Of a stretch of 64,000 nucleotides of DNA, positions 35,969 through 44,670 are shown piece after piece (the first letter of the stretch is position 1; the number at the start of each line of letters is the position of its first letter). The position numbers and the translations under genes were made by a program. Source of the stretch: Caryophanales bacterium UBA5603 (lineage in GTDB: Bacteria > Bacillota_I > Bacilli_A > Izemoplasmatales > Hujiaoplasmataceae); contig DILB01000017.1 of assembly GCA_002424815.1 (NCBI GenBank), positions 21,832-85,831 of the forward strand, given 5' to 3'. The notes under the pieces were generated by a model. It saw only the letters and a list, made by a program, of their open reading frames with translations. It was not told the origin of the DNA and searched no databases.

Positions 35969-36670
35969 TTAATCTCTATATATTTCGAAAACAGATACAG
36001 CTTCGACAAAGCCGATGCTTAATGCCGCTTTATAAGCCGCATGATTCATCAATTTTCCGCGAGCCATGGGAATGCGATTAACTTGAAAAGCCCGATTAAC
36101 TAACAAACCAAACAATAATTTTCCTAACCCAATCGATCGGAACCGCGGATGAATCAATAAATGAAGATCAGCCAAATCTTGTTCGATGAACCATAATGAA
36201 CCCACAGCTAATAAATCCTTCTGATGATAAATTCCTAAAACGATATCATCGTCTAACCCAACTTGTGATTGTTCAATTTCTTCATAAGAACAACTGGCCT
36301 TGAGTTTGCCTAAATCCATCTTTTTTTCGATGGTTAAGAGTTCGACTTTCAATCCTTGAATGGGGGGTAATGAGACGCTTTCTGGTTGAAACAGCACAAA
36401 GTTTTGATCTTCTCTCCAATTTGTATTCACACCTAAAAACGCTTCGACAACCACTTTGTTCGAATACTCTAAAGTCAATTCCGGATTAGTTAAGGGTTTG
36501 ATAGAAGGGTCATATTTAACAACTAAATAATGGTTGGACCGAATCAAAGTCATCGGATGAGATGCGGTCAATTGTGGATCTTCCATGAATTCAATGTGAC
36601 TTTGAAAAAGAACGCCGGTCATTTCAAAAAAGCGTTTGATAAATTGTAGTTTTTTAATCGGTTGGTCCAT
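35969..36670 (-). CDS. GNAT family N-acetyltransferase with N-terminal extension
   Basis: The protein has 233 residues. The acetyl-CoA fold occupies the C-terminal part (about 110-233), with LADLHLLIHPRFRSIGLGKLLFGLLV as strand 4 plus the pyrophosphate loop and AAYKAALSIGFVEAVSVFEIY at the end. The N-terminal 100 residues have no recognised fold and may be a second, degenerate GNAT half, as in FR47-like proteins. TAGGAGG precedes the ATG. It is the last gene of a five-gene unit with mutY. The substrate is unknown. Confidence 0.75.
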   Translation of the reverse strand: MDQPIKKLQFIKRFFEMTGVLFQSHIEFMEDPQLTASHPMTLIRSNHYLVVKYDPSIKPLTNPELTLEYSNKVVVEAFLGVNTNWREDQNFVLFQPESVSLPPIQGLKVELLTIEKKMDLGKLKASCSYEEIEQSQVGLDDDIVLGIYHQKDLLAVGSLWFIEQDLADLHLLIHPRFRSIGLGKLLFGLLVNRAFQVNRIPMARGKLMNHAAYKAALSIGFVEAVSVFEIYRD

Positions 36671-36678
36671 AAAACCTC

Positions 36679-37548
36679 CTAAGGTCGAGATTTTTTAATA
36701 GGAAGTAACATGCGGGTTCTCGCTTTATAATCATCAAATCCGATTTTATTCATCGCTAAACGTTTTTCAGCCATAGGAATGCTAATCACAAAAAACATCA
36801 TCGTGTTTGCCAAAGCACCCACTCCAAAATACCACTTAGAAGGATCGATGGAAAGCATCATCAGATAAATTCCCCACCACATCATTATTTCTCCTAAATA
36901 ATTCGGATGCCGCGAATATTTCCACAATCCAGTTTCGATAAATCCGGATTTATCGCGCGGACGCTTGCGATACCTTTGCATTTGAATATCCGCCACTAAT
37001 TGCAAAGAAGCCGCAATGATTGAAATGAAGAAACCGATCAACGTTAATCCATTAAAACCGCCTGTTTCAAAAAAGACAATGGCAGGGAGAACGGCAAAAT
37101 AGACGATGACGGTCGGAAATAAGTTGATGCCAAGCAAGCTTATAATCGGATAAAATTTCTTGGTTTTTTCTTTCAACATGTCATAACGCCAATCTTGATA
37201 TTCCAACGAATCAAAAGTGTAAGCCCAATTAGCCGTCAAACGGATGCCCCAATACATCAGTGCCACAAGCATTAAAATAATGCCTAAATTAAATACTTGA
37301 AAACGTGTTAACAACAATAAGACGATGACTAAGGGTTGAACGCTCCAATAAGGATCATAAACAGAGGTATTCTTCACAAATATGCCAGTGAAATATACGA
37401 AAAGTGTTGCGACAACATCAGCGATAAAAATCGCTAAAAATAAATGGGTACGCTCAATAAAAATCCGGAAGGTGAATAATCCTAAAAGGATTGCTAAAAC
37501 ATAAATAATCGCAATAATCGCAAAGCCAAACCATCGATTTTTTTTCAT
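36679..37548 (-). CDS. DUF1295 membrane protein (steroid 5-alpha-reductase-like)
   Basis: The protein has 289 residues with about seven membrane segments. The C-terminal motif GLWKYSRHPNYLGEIMMWWG is diagnostic for the DUF1295 and isoprenylcysteine methyltransferase-like fold. Members include fatty-acid or steroid-like reductases, but bacterial substrates are unknown. The gene starts after TGAGGAGA that overlaps the end of the TraX-like gene. It is in the mutY operon. Confidence 0.85.
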   Translation of the reverse strand: MKKNRWFGFAIIAIIYVLAILLGLFTFRIFIERTHLFLAIFIADVVATLFVYFTGIFVKNTSVYDPYWSVQPLVIVLLLLTRFQVFNLGIILMLVALMYWGIRLTANWAYTFDSLEYQDWRYDMLKEKTKKFYPIISLLGINLFPTVIVYFAVLPAIVFFETGGFNGLTLIGFFISIIAASLQLVADIQMQRYRKRPRDKSGFIETGLWKYSRHPNYLGEIMMWWGIYLMMLSIDPSKWYFGVGALANTMMFFVISIPMAEKRLAMNKIGFDDYKARTRMLLPIKKSRP

Positions 37549-37558
37549 GAATATCTCC

Positions 37559-38248
37559 TCAACGTGTCATAAAAAATTGAATAATGAATAAAACTAATAA
37601 ATGCGCGGGATAATAAATATAAAAGAACCATTTATTATACGTTCCTCTAGTCCCGTTATACAAGAATAACGGGATGAAGCTCAGAAGCGAAAACCATTGG
37701 ATATACATATAGCGTGCATATTCTCCGAGGCCAATCCATAATAAAACAGGCCAATCAATAAAGAATATACTTAATAAAATAAAGGTTGAAATTTGTTCGA
37801 CTCGATGCGAAATTAAACCGAAGATCAAGATAATCATAATTCCATAAATCCCGTAAGATGTATGAAGTAATTCCGGAAGAATTAATAAAGGTATAATCAA
37901 CAATTTGAGATACCATTTTTGTTGCTTTAATAAAATTAAGATACTTAAACCGATCACCAGGGGTATAAAAACATTGGTTGTTAGTAAATACGAGGTTCCC
38001 TCAATAAAATAAAACCCAAGAAGACCCAGTTCGATGACTAAAGCCGCCACAGCCAATCGCATCCAATAGCGGGAAAGGTGTGAGGTTTTATGAAATCCTT
38101 CGGCGATCATAAAAGCAAACAGCGGATAAGCAATGCGCCCGATTGAACGTAAAATTAAGTAAAGTGGTCCTTCAGGGACGAGGTAAAAACCGATATGATC
38201 AAAAGTCATCGTAATAATCGCAATCCACTTCAATACTTTTCCATTCAT
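37559..38248 (-). CDS. TraX-family membrane protein
   Basis: The protein has 229 residues with about seven to eight membrane helices. The N-terminus LKWIAIITMTFDHIGFY and RSIGRIAYPLFAFMIAEGF are the marks of the TraX family (acyltransferase_3 relatives, first known for pilin acetylation on F plasmids). Chromosomal copies are common in Firmicutes and do not indicate conjugation. Its ATG overlaps the mutY stop (ATGA). Confidence 0.85.
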   Translation of the reverse strand: MNGKVLKWIAIITMTFDHIGFYLVPEGPLYLILRSIGRIAYPLFAFMIAEGFHKTSHLSRYWMRLAVAALVIELGLLGFYFIEGTSYLLTTNVFIPLVIGLSILILLKQQKWYLKLLIIPLLILPELLHTSYGIYGIMIILIFGLISHRVEQISTFILLSIFFIDWPVLLWIGLGEYARYMYIQWFSLLSFIPLFLYNGTRGTYNKWFFYIYYPAHLLVLFIIQFFMTR

Positions 38249-39279
38249 AAAGGATTCTCCAAATAGGGTTTAAATAAAGAAGATAAAGTATAAGTATCAT
38301 TGAGTTCTTTTTCAGAAGCATAAATCATCCCTAAAGGGGGAATTTCTGGTAAGACTGCTTTAAGAGAATAAGCATAAATGTGCCATTCAATATGCGTGAA
38401 AAGATGTTTGAAATCACGAATTTTCTGGATTTTATTAATTGAATATCCCATCTTTTCAAAATGATGAATCAATGCTTCTTCTGTATATCGACCTTCCAAT
38501 AAAGGAAACTCCCAAAGACCCGCCAAAAGCCCTTTTGACGGTCTTTTTTGAATGACAAATTTAAACTGATCATGCAGGACAACCAATGTCTTTTCTTCAA
38601 TTTTTCGTTTTGATTTTAGTTTTTTTTGCGGAATTTCCGCTGTCAATTCATTGATTTTTGCAACACAGTGAGCTTTTAGTGGGCATTCATCACAAAGGGG
38701 GATAGCCACAGGCAAACAGATACGTGCGCCGATTTCCATCAACGATTGATTAAAGTCACCGATGCGTTGTTTCGGTAGATAGTTCATCATCGCTTTACTC
38801 AATGTTTCTTTTTCAATATTGAGTCCTAAGTATCTGGAAATCACCCGATGAACATTACCATCAACCGCTCCGACGCTTTGTTCAAAGGCAATCGATGCAA
38901 TAGCCCCAGCGGTATACTCACCAATTCCGTTTAATTTCATCAAACCTTGAGCGGTAGACGGAAACTGCCCTTGAAGTTCAAAAACGATTATTTTAGCCGT
39001 TTGATGTAAATGTTTAACACGAGCGTAATACCCAAGACCTTCCCAAAGTTTCATGACTTCATCTAATTTTGCCAAAGCTAAAGCTTCAACATTTGGGAAT
39101 TTATTCATGAAACGTTCATAATAAGGAATCACGGTTTTAACTTGGGTTTGTTGAAGCATGATTTCAGAAACCCAAATACGATAAGGATCTTTATTTTCGC
39201 GCCATGGCAGCACACGAGCATGCGTATCATAATAATCCAATAAGGCAGTATGTAAGTATTCAAGGTTGTCTGTTTTCAT
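38245..39279 (-). CDS. mutY: A/G-specific adenine glycosylase
   Basis: The protein has 344 residues. It removes adenine mispaired with 8-oxoguanine. The helix-hairpin-helix LMKLNGIGEYTAGAIASIAF is followed by the catalytic Asp in VDGNVHRVISR, and the catalytic Glu lies in SEIMLQQTQV. The iron-sulfur cluster motif is C-x7-C-x2-C-x5-C, one residue longer in the first loop than in E. coli MutY (x6). The C-terminal NUDIX-like domain (about 225-340) recognises 8-oxoG. AAGGAG lies upstream of the ATG. Confidence 0.93.
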   Translation of the reverse strand: MKTDNLEYLHTALLDYYDTHARVLPWRENKDPYRIWVSEIMLQQTQVKTVIPYYERFMNKFPNVEALALAKLDEVMKLWEGLGYYARVKHLHQTAKIIVFELQGQFPSTAQGLMKLNGIGEYTAGAIASIAFEQSVGAVDGNVHRVISRYLGLNIEKETLSKAMMNYLPKQRIGDFNQSLMEIGARICLPVAIPLCDECPLKAHCVAKINELTAEIPQKKLKSKRKIEEKTLVVLHDQFKFVIQKRPSKGLLAGLWEFPLLEGRYTEEALIHHFEKMGYSINKIQKIRDFKHLFTHIEWHIYAYSLKAVLPEIPPLGMIYASEKELNDTYTLSSLFKPYLENPL

Positions 39280-39306
39280 ACGGAACTCCTTAAAAAAACT
39301 TTTATA

Positions 39307-39621
39307 TTAATGAGGAAAAAGAATTTCGAGTAGGCCAAAAAGAAAGATGAAGCCACCCAATAATGTTAAAATCAAGGTTAAAACGGATTTGATTTTATCG
39401 ATAATAAGCGATATTAGACCGGTAAAAAAACCGATGCTTCCAAACATCCAAGCCAAGAAAACGGGAATTGAAAGTAATAAATTATCAAAAAAATACTCAC
39501 CACCGTCGGGATCAAAAACTTTGATGATAAAATAGAAAAAAGCCAAACAAAAACCGGTCATGAAGAGTAAAGCGTAAGTTGCCAATGAAAACTTTGTTTT
39601 TGTAAGCAAACTAATTTTCAT
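39307..39621 (-). CDS. Small membrane protein of unknown function
   Basis: The protein has 104 residues with three predicted membrane helices (about 13-34, 49-71, 78-101) and an acidic loop with FDPDGGEYFF between the first two. AAGGAGATG precedes the ATG. It is the first gene of the mutY unit, 27 bp before mutY. I do not recognise it. Confidence 0.65.
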   Translation of the reverse strand: MKISLLTKTKFSLATYALLFMTGFCLAFFYFIIKVFDPDGGEYFFDNLLLSIPVFLAWMFGSIGFFTGLISLIIDKIKSVLTLILTLLGGFIFLFGLLEILFPH

Positions 39622-39730
39622 GCAATCATCTCCTTATGCAGTAATATTTTACCATTTTAAATTATTTTTTTATAGGAGACCAATAAAAATCAATGATTTT
39701 TGAAGCAACTATTTAAAAATGGACGAATTC

Positions 39731-39739
39731 TGCTATAAT
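39731..39739 (+). promoter_or_regulatory. Extended -10 promoter of the nucleoside deaminase gene
   Basis: TGCTATAAT is an extended -10 about 29 bases before the GTG start at 39768. The -35 region (TTTAAA-like) is weak, as expected for an extended -10 promoter. Confidence 0.65.
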
Positions 39740-39767
39740 GAACTTACGTGAATAAAGGAGTGGTTTT

Positions 39768-40220
39768 GTGGACAAATTCATGCAAATGGCCATCCAAGAG
39801 GCCAAAAAAGGTGTTGCAAAACAACATGGCGGTCCGTTTGGATCGGTCATCGTTAAGGATGGAGTTGTTATCTCAAAAGGGCACAATCATGTCGTAATCA
39901 ATCATGATCCAACCCATCACGGCGAAATTGATGCCATCCGTAAAGCCGGTAAAAAATTGAAATCATTTGATTTGTCAGGATGTATTCTTTACACAACCGC
40001 TGAACCTTGTCCAATGTGTTTAGGCGCGATTCAATGGGCCAATATTGAAACGGTTCATTATGGATGCAATGTCGTTGATACTGAAGCCATCGGATTTCGA
40101 GACAAACGTTTCTACGAAGATAAAAATAAGCCAATAATTCAATTGATTGAAACTGATCGTCAAGCATGTAAGAAGTTGTTTGATGACTATCAGCATATGA
40201 CTCAAAAAACGCTTTATTAA
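39768..40220 (+). CDS. Nucleoside deaminase (guanine deaminase-like)
   Basis: The protein has 150 residues. It is a zinc cytidine-deaminase-fold enzyme: the zinc site is HGE (about 52-54) and PCPMC (about 83-87). GGPFGSVIVKDGVVISKGHN and DTEAIGFRDKRFY follow GuaD of B. subtilis more closely than TadA, so guanine to xanthine is the likely reaction. It starts with GTG after AAGGAG. Its single-gene unit ends at a strong terminator. Guanine deamination would fit a purine-using lifestyle hinted at by the YgeW/YgeY genes at the right edge. Confidence 0.8.
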   Translation: MDKFMQMAIQEAKKGVAKQHGGPFGSVIVKDGVVISKGHNHVVINHDPTHHGEIDAIRKAGKKLKSFDLSGCILYTTAEPCPMCLGAIQWANIETVHYGCNVVDTEAIGFRDKRFYEDKNKPIIQLIETDRQACKKLFDDYQHMTQKTLY

Positions 40221-40222
40221 CC

Positions 40223-40256
40223 ATAGCGCCTATCCGATTTCAGGGATAGGCGCTAT
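40223..40256. terminator. Bidirectional terminator, 13-bp perfect stem
   Basis: ATAGCGCCTATCC pairs with GGATAGGCGCTAT around an 8-base loop. It lies between the convergent deaminase and UPF0316 genes. T-tracts are short on both sides. Confidence 0.7.
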
Positions 40257-40259
40257 TAA

Positions 40260-40826
40260 TTATTTAAATAATGCTTTTCCTGAATGAATGTACCCACCAA
40301 CCATTGTCGATACATCGTTTAAGACAATCATCGACTGCGGATCAATCGCTAAAATCGCATCGATGATCGTTTGAGAACCCCGTCGATTCGTATAAACCAT
40401 CAAAATTGCTTTATTTTCTATTTTTCCTTTAGCATCAACGGTAGTAACGCCACATCCGAGTTCTCTAACTTTATCGGCTATCTCAACGGATTTATCGGCT
40501 GAAGTAATGGTTTGAATCAACAGTTTCCCAAAGGCTAATTTTTGTTCTAACATCGATCCAAAGAATACACCAGCCGCAAAGCCAAGCCCATAGGCGATTC
40601 CTTTCATCGGAGATTGCGCTAAACCAGTGATGACTGTTGATGCCACAAATACCCAAAGCATGATTTCAACTAATGCTAAAAACACGGCTTTCGTACGATA
40701 GCCTTTCACAATTAAAATACTTCGCAAAGTTCCGATGGATACCTCAATAATTTTCGCAAAAAATATCAGTAATAATTCCCAAAGTGCTGTTACTGTTAAA
40801 ATATTCCACAAATTTTCCCAAAACAT
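40260..40826 (-). CDS. UPF0316 membrane protein (DUF5698/DUF2179)
   Basis: The protein has 188 residues. Three membrane helices (about 16-36, 48-66, 72-94) with IEVSIGTLRSILIVKGYR are the DUF5698 part. The C-terminal DUF2179 domain (about 105-185) includes LGCGVTTVDAKGK and VYTNRRGSQTIIDAILAIDP. The family is widespread in Firmicutes (for example YebE) with no proven function. GAGGGGG precedes the ATG. It is a single gene. Confidence 0.88.
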   Translation of the reverse strand: MFWENLWNILTVTALWELLLIFFAKIIEVSIGTLRSILIVKGYRTKAVFLALVEIMLWVFVASTVITGLAQSPMKGIAYGLGFAAGVFFGSMLEQKLAFGKLLIQTITSADKSVEIADKVRELGCGVTTVDAKGKIENKAILMVYTNRRGSQTIIDAILAIDPQSMIVLNDVSTMVGGYIHSGKALFK

Positions 40827-40872
40827 TTTCTTCCCCCTCTAATTCATTTAATGTCGATTTGTTTATGATAAT

Positions 40873-40881
40873 AGTATAGCA
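40873..40881 (-). promoter_or_regulatory. Extended -10 promoter of the UPF0316 gene
   Basis: TGCTATACT, read on the minus strand, lies about 47 bases before the ATG; no clear -35 is seen. Confidence 0.5.
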
Positions 40882-40953
40882 TAAAAATACAAATTTTAAT
40901 CCCTCGAGAAGGGTCCAATATCAGAGTAAACGTTTTCTAAAAATAAGACATAT

Positions 40954-42192
40954 TTATCTGGCTAATTTTTCAATAGATGGCGTTTTTTTATCGATATTCA
41001 TCAACACAATCAATAGGATTGAGGCGATGATTTGCATTAAAATCGTGAAAATAACAATGTAACTAATATTGATGTCGTAGAGCCAACCGACCGTGACGCT
41101 ACCTAAAAACCAAGCAAAGCCGAAGACAGAGCTAAAAATGCCATACCCGGTCGCTCTTTTTTCTTTTGGCACCAAATTCGCAACCACAGCTTTCAAAATC
41201 GATTCTTGTGCACCCATGCCAATGCCCCAAAGGACCATGCCAACCAGTATCAAAGTTGTTCCTTCCGTCACAAATAACAAAGGTGAAATAAAGATTGCCA
41301 AGAAGGTCGAAATGATTAAAGATTTCAATCCGATACGATCAAATAAGAAACCGAAAAATAAGGCAGCGATCGCATCGATTCCCATCGCAAAGGAATAAAT
41401 CAATGGCACATAAATTACATTAAATGCACCGATTTTATCAAAATGATACGCAATAAGCGGATAATCGATAAAACCCAATGCTATAAAACTTATCGCAAGC
41501 ATATAAATGATAAAACGTCGATCTCCGACAAACTTCTTATCCGGATTCACAGATTTTGATTCAAAGCCTTCCGGTTGAGGATATTTAGTCTTTGCGAACA
41601 CTAATATCATAATGGTCACTATCGCAAAAATACCGAGGATTCCAAAACTGATTTGGTAACTTTGAAGTGCTGTATTACCTGTATTCGAAACGATGAAAAA
41701 GACTAATAACGGGCCTAAAAATGCGCCTGCTTGGTCCAAAGCTTCATTAATCGCAAAAGCCTTACCCGCGCCTAAATGCGGTGCAGTAAAACTAGTTAAT
41801 GCCGATTTTGCCGGTGCTCGAATAGCTTTGCCAATGCGTTCCACAAGAATGAGGATAATCGCAACTTGCCAAATAGAACCATCCACTAAGCCCAATAAAG
41901 GAATGGCCAAAAGATTGATTGAATACCCTAGAATCATCATTAACCAATAGCGTTTGGTTTTATCCGCAATCCATCCGGTGATGATTCTTAAAGCTTGGCC
42001 AATGAATTCACCTAAACCTGCCGTCATCGCTACCAGAAAAGCACTTACGCCGATAAGATTCAGGAAAGGTCCATAGATACTTCTAGCTCCTTCGTGGGTA
42101 AAATCAGAAAAGAAACTGATGATTCCAAGTAAAATGATAAATAAAAATGCGCGTTTTTTTAAAGAATGCTTTGGATTATTGAAGAATTGCAT
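40954..42192 (-). CDS. Major facilitator superfamily transporter
   Basis: The protein has 412 residues with about 12 membrane helices. The loop between helices 2 and 3 (RIITGWIADKTKRYW) is the MFS motif A, and GFLFDRIGLKSLI repeats it in the second half. The PadR regulator gene directly upstream overlaps it by 17 bp, which suggests an efflux pump induced by a ligand of the regulator. GGAGGACAACCAG precedes the ATG. The exported substrate is unknown. Confidence 0.88.
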   Translation of the reverse strand: MQFFNNPKHSLKKRAFLFIILLGIISFFSDFTHEGARSIYGPFLNLIGVSAFLVAMTAGLGEFIGQALRIITGWIADKTKRYWLMMILGYSINLLAIPLLGLVDGSIWQVAIILILVERIGKAIRAPAKSALTSFTAPHLGAGKAFAINEALDQAGAFLGPLLVFFIVSNTGNTALQSYQISFGILGIFAIVTIMILVFAKTKYPQPEGFESKSVNPDKKFVGDRRFIIYMLAISFIALGFIDYPLIAYHFDKIGAFNVIYVPLIYSFAMGIDAIAALFFGFLFDRIGLKSLIISTFLAIFISPLLFVTEGTTLILVGMVLWGIGMGAQESILKAVVANLVPKEKRATGYGIFSSVFGFAWFLGSVTVGWLYDINISYIVIFTILMQIIASILLIVLMNIDKKTPSIEKLAR

Positions 42193-42505
42193 CTGGTTGT
42201 CCTCCTACTTCTGATATGAGTGCATTGACTCGTTGTTTGGCTTTGATTAAAAGCTCATTGCCAACGGGTGTAATGCGATAATATTTACGAATTTTACCTT
42301 CGACTATTTCTTCTCGCATTGTCAGTAATCCATTTTGAATCATTTCTTTGAGTAAAGGATAGACCGTACTAGGCCCAACCTCATATCCATGCGACTGAAG
42401 TTCATCGATCATCCAGCGGCCAAAGATTTCTTGTTCATTCGCATGATGCAAGACATGAAGATAAATGAATCCTAGCGTTATTTTACGTAAGATTTTAACT
42501 TCCAT
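42176..42505 (-). CDS. PadR-family transcriptional regulator
   Basis: The protein has 109 residues with a PadR winged helix: LGFIYLHVLHHANEQEIFG, VGPSTVYPLLKEMIQNGLL and the wing YYRITPVG. The start is at 42505 after TGGAGG; an ATG four codons earlier overlaps that ribosome site. It is the first gene of the efflux unit. Two tandem copies of a 13-base sequence cover the start region of its promoter, which suggests self-regulation. Confidence 0.88.
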   Translation of the reverse strand: MEVKILRKITLGFIYLHVLHHANEQEIFGRWMIDELQSHGYEVGPSTVYPLLKEMIQNGLLTMREEIVEGKIRKYYRITPVGNELLIKAKQRVNALISEVGGQPDAILQ

Positions 42506-42523
42506 ATAAACCTCCATCGATTC

Positions 42524-42549
42524 TTGATATCGAATTTTGATATCGAATT
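42524..42549. promoter_or_regulatory. Tandem 13-base operator repeat for the PadR/MFS unit
   Basis: TTGATATCGAATT occurs twice back to back (42524-42536 and 42537-42549), each with a GATATC core. It lies immediately downstream of the -10, so a bound PadR would block initiation. Confidence 0.65.
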
Positions 42550-42550
42550 A

Positions 42551-42579
42551 ATTATATCAGATTTTAAACTTCTAGACAA
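42551..42579 (-). promoter_or_regulatory. Sigma-A promoter of the PadR/MFS unit
   Basis: On the minus strand TTGTCT (42574-42579) and TATAAT (42551-42556) are 17 bases apart. Confidence 0.75.
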
Positions 42580-42585
42580 ATAAAA

Positions 42586-42603
42586 AGACCGAATAAACGG
42601 TCT
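42586..42603 (-). terminator. Terminator of the flavin reductase gene
   Basis: AGACCG pairs with CGGTCT around a 6-base loop, followed by TTTTT on the minus strand. Confidence 0.75.
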
Positions 42604-42622
42604 AAAATATGAAACAATCATT

Positions 42623-43213
42623 TTATGGTTTTGATTTGGTAATTATTTCGCCGATGGTGGCGTAATGGCTACCTGCTAATCGACTGATAGGTTCCAACTG
42701 ATCGATTAAGATCTTTCCATCTTGATACACGGATTCGTCCACATGCATTGCGATAATTTTTCCGATGATGAGTGTTGATCCTGGCAAATCAACCGCTCTT
42801 TCTAAGAGGCACTCAAAACGAATCCTTGCTTCTTTAACACCCTCCACGGGAATTTTCAAACTTTTCACGGGTGTTAATCCCGTTTCCGTAATTTCACTGA
42901 CTTCCGGAGGATAAGAAAAAGAAGATTGATTGACTTGATCTAGATAATTCGGTGAAACGATATGAACGACAAATGCTTTAAGATTTAAAATATTATTGGC
43001 TGTATCTTTCAAATGAATCTTTTCTTTTCGAATCGAAATGGATATTAAGGGCGGTTCGGTCGAGACGATATTGAAATAACTAAAAGGGGCCCCGTTGAGA
43101 ATACCATTCATTGATTTTGATGTGACGAAAGCAATGGGACGCGGAACAATGCTTCCAATTAATAATTTAGTCTTATCACTTTCAGAGATATGATCAAAAT
43201 CAATGATTATCAT
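42623..43213 (-). CDS. Flavin reductase family protein (FMN-binding split barrel)
   Basis: The protein has 196 residues of the flavin reductase (DIM6/NTAB, COG1853) family. GSIVPRPIAFVTSKSMNGILNGAPFSYFN is the FMN-binding start, followed by PPLISISIRK and LKDTANNI. The C-terminal part has the LEPISRLAGSHYATIG motif common in the family. It reduces free or bound flavin with NAD(P)H, partner unknown. AAAGGAG precedes the ATG. It is probably the last gene of a run starting at 47369. Confidence 0.88.
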   Translation of the reverse strand: MIIIDFDHISESDKTKLLIGSIVPRPIAFVTSKSMNGILNGAPFSYFNIVSTEPPLISISIRKEKIHLKDTANNILNLKAFVVHIVSPNYLDQVNQSSFSYPPEVSEITETGLTPVKSLKIPVEGVKEARIRFECLLERAVDLPGSTLIIGKIIAMHVDESVYQDGKILIDQLEPISRLAGSHYATIGEIITKSKP

Positions 43214-43253
43214 GATTAACTCCTTTTAAATATCGTTCTGGATTCATTTAGTT

Positions 43254-43646
43254 TTATTCTTGCGATTGTAATTTTTGAAATTCATCTCGGATGGCATCGA
43301 GCATGGGTCTTTTATTGGGAGAAGCGACCAATTTATAACGTCGTTTGGTTGTTTCAACCATCATGATTTGCGATAAACCTAAAAAACCTTGATGAATTTC
43401 AATATTTTTAACCTCAGAGATTGGCAGACGAAAAACTTCATTGAGGGGCTTCCCGCCAAATAAAGTAAGCTCAAAACAGACTAATCGATCCTCGTTGATT
43501 CCTAACATGCCATCGACGCCCGCTGTTGCGGTCATCCCACTCGTAATTCGCAATACTTTTCCAAGTTCAGTATAAGAAATTTGGACGCGGCATAGCAATT
43601 CCCGATGATCACATACTCTCGCATCTTTAAAGCGATTGATATTCAT
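43254..43646 (-). CDS. Small protein with possible PH-like domain
   Basis: The protein has 130 residues, beta rich with a final helix (MLDAIRDEFQKLQ). The pattern VFRLPISEVKNIEIHQGFLGLSQIMMVETTKRRYKL resembles bacterial PH-like domains that bind lipids or proteins. There is no signal or membrane segment. The ATG at 43646 follows AGGAAG by 8 bases. The function is unknown. Confidence 0.55.
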   Translation of the reverse strand: MNINRFKDARVCDHRELLCRVQISYTELGKVLRITSGMTATAGVDGMLGINEDRLVCFELTLFGGKPLNEVFRLPISEVKNIEIHQGFLGLSQIMMVETTKRRYKLVASPNKRPMLDAIRDEFQKLQSQE

Positions 43647-43740
43647 CTTTATCACTTCCTAATTTTATTATAACTATAATTCAAATAGATGGAAGACTTT
43701 TAGATAAATTAAAACGACTTATTCGTGAATGTTGACTTAT

Positions 43741-44664
43741 TTAATGATTAGAACTCTCAAGATAATCCTTAAAATAATTCATTCCCTTTTTTGTCTTTAA
43801 TAAAAAGTTTTCAATCGGTAAGTTGATTTTTTCGTTAAAATTGAATTCAGAAATCATGGTCCAATGCGTTGATAAGTCATCAATTTCAGAAAAAGTGTTC
43901 ACACAAACGTTTTTAACACCATGGGTTTCATAAATTAGTGTGATTTGATATGGCAAGCGATTTTCAATCACAGTGGTCAATAATTCCATCTTGGCAAATT
44001 TGAGGAGAATGATACTACCTTGATCAGGAAAATGACCTGATTTAGATTCGATTTCAAGTAGTCCTTCTTCCCAATCGATCATGGTTTCAAGATTTGTAAA
44101 TACACTAAACACCGATTGAATCGGCTTTTTAACATTAATCTCACAAGCGTAATGATAGTAATCAAAACGACATTCCAGTTTCCACCATAACGAGTTATCA
44201 ATCTGACGGTCTAAATAAAACCCGCAATTTCTTAATACATTGGATGACGGTACATTGAATCGATTTGTCTCAGCCACAATCGTTGTGATACCTTGAGAAA
44301 ATCCGTATTGGCAGAAATGAAGACAGGCTTCACGCATATAGCCTTGATTTCTATAAGCTTCGCCAAGACCATAGCCAATTTCAATGGTGAATTCATCGGG
44401 TTTCCAGTTTTTAAAATCGATACTTCCAATGATTTCATTTTTTTGTTTTTCCACAATAACCCAAAAAGTTAACCATTGCCAATGGTCGGGATCAGAATCG
44501 ATTTGATCAGCTTGTGACCGAAAAAGCTGAATTAAATGCTTTGAAAGATCATTGGCCGCATAAATGAAGCCCGTTTCTCTTTCAAAGTCATATCTGGATT
44601 TCGTTAATAATCGCAATTCGGTAACTTTCAGGGGTATTAATTTTAAACGGGGTGTTTCAATCAT
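43741..44664 (-). CDS. GNAT acetyltransferase fused to an SRPBCC-like domain
   Basis: The protein has 307 residues. Residues of about 1-165 are a RimJ/RimL-like GNAT: METPRLKLIP-type start, IEIGYGLGEAYRNQGYM as the acetyl-CoA loop, and NVLRNCGFYLDRQ at the end. Residues of about 168-305 fit an SRPBCC/START-like fold (ACEINVKKPIQSVFSVFTNLETMIDWEEG and strand ITLIYETHGVK, ending in a long helix). Such a fold usually binds a hydrophobic ligand. The fusion suggests that a ligand is presented or sensed together with acetylation; this is inference. It lies 6 bp after the gamma-carbonic anhydrase gene. Confidence 0.7.
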   Translation of the reverse strand: MIETPRLKLIPLKVTELRLLTKSRYDFERETGFIYAANDLSKHLIQLFRSQADQIDSDPDHWQWLTFWVIVEKQKNEIIGSIDFKNWKPDEFTIEIGYGLGEAYRNQGYMREACLHFCQYGFSQGITTIVAETNRFNVPSSNVLRNCGFYLDRQIDNSLWWKLECRFDYYHYACEINVKKPIQSVFSVFTNLETMIDWEEGLLEIESKSGHFPDQGSIILLKFAKMELLTTVIENRLPYQITLIYETHGVKNVCVNTFSEIDDLSTHWTMISEFNFNEKINLPIENFLLKTKKGMNYFKDYLESSNH

Positions 44665-44670
44665 GAAGAA

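Noticed and set aside
37559..38248. TraX-like gene as a sign of a conjugative element
   Set aside because: TraX-family proteins are common chromosomal genes, and no relaxase, coupling protein, integrase or att site is near.
38620..38720. MutY cluster with seven residues in the first loop as a broken iron-sulfur site
   Set aside because: All four Cys are present, and I recall a similar x7 spacing in clostridial MutY-like proteins; a functional variant is more likely.
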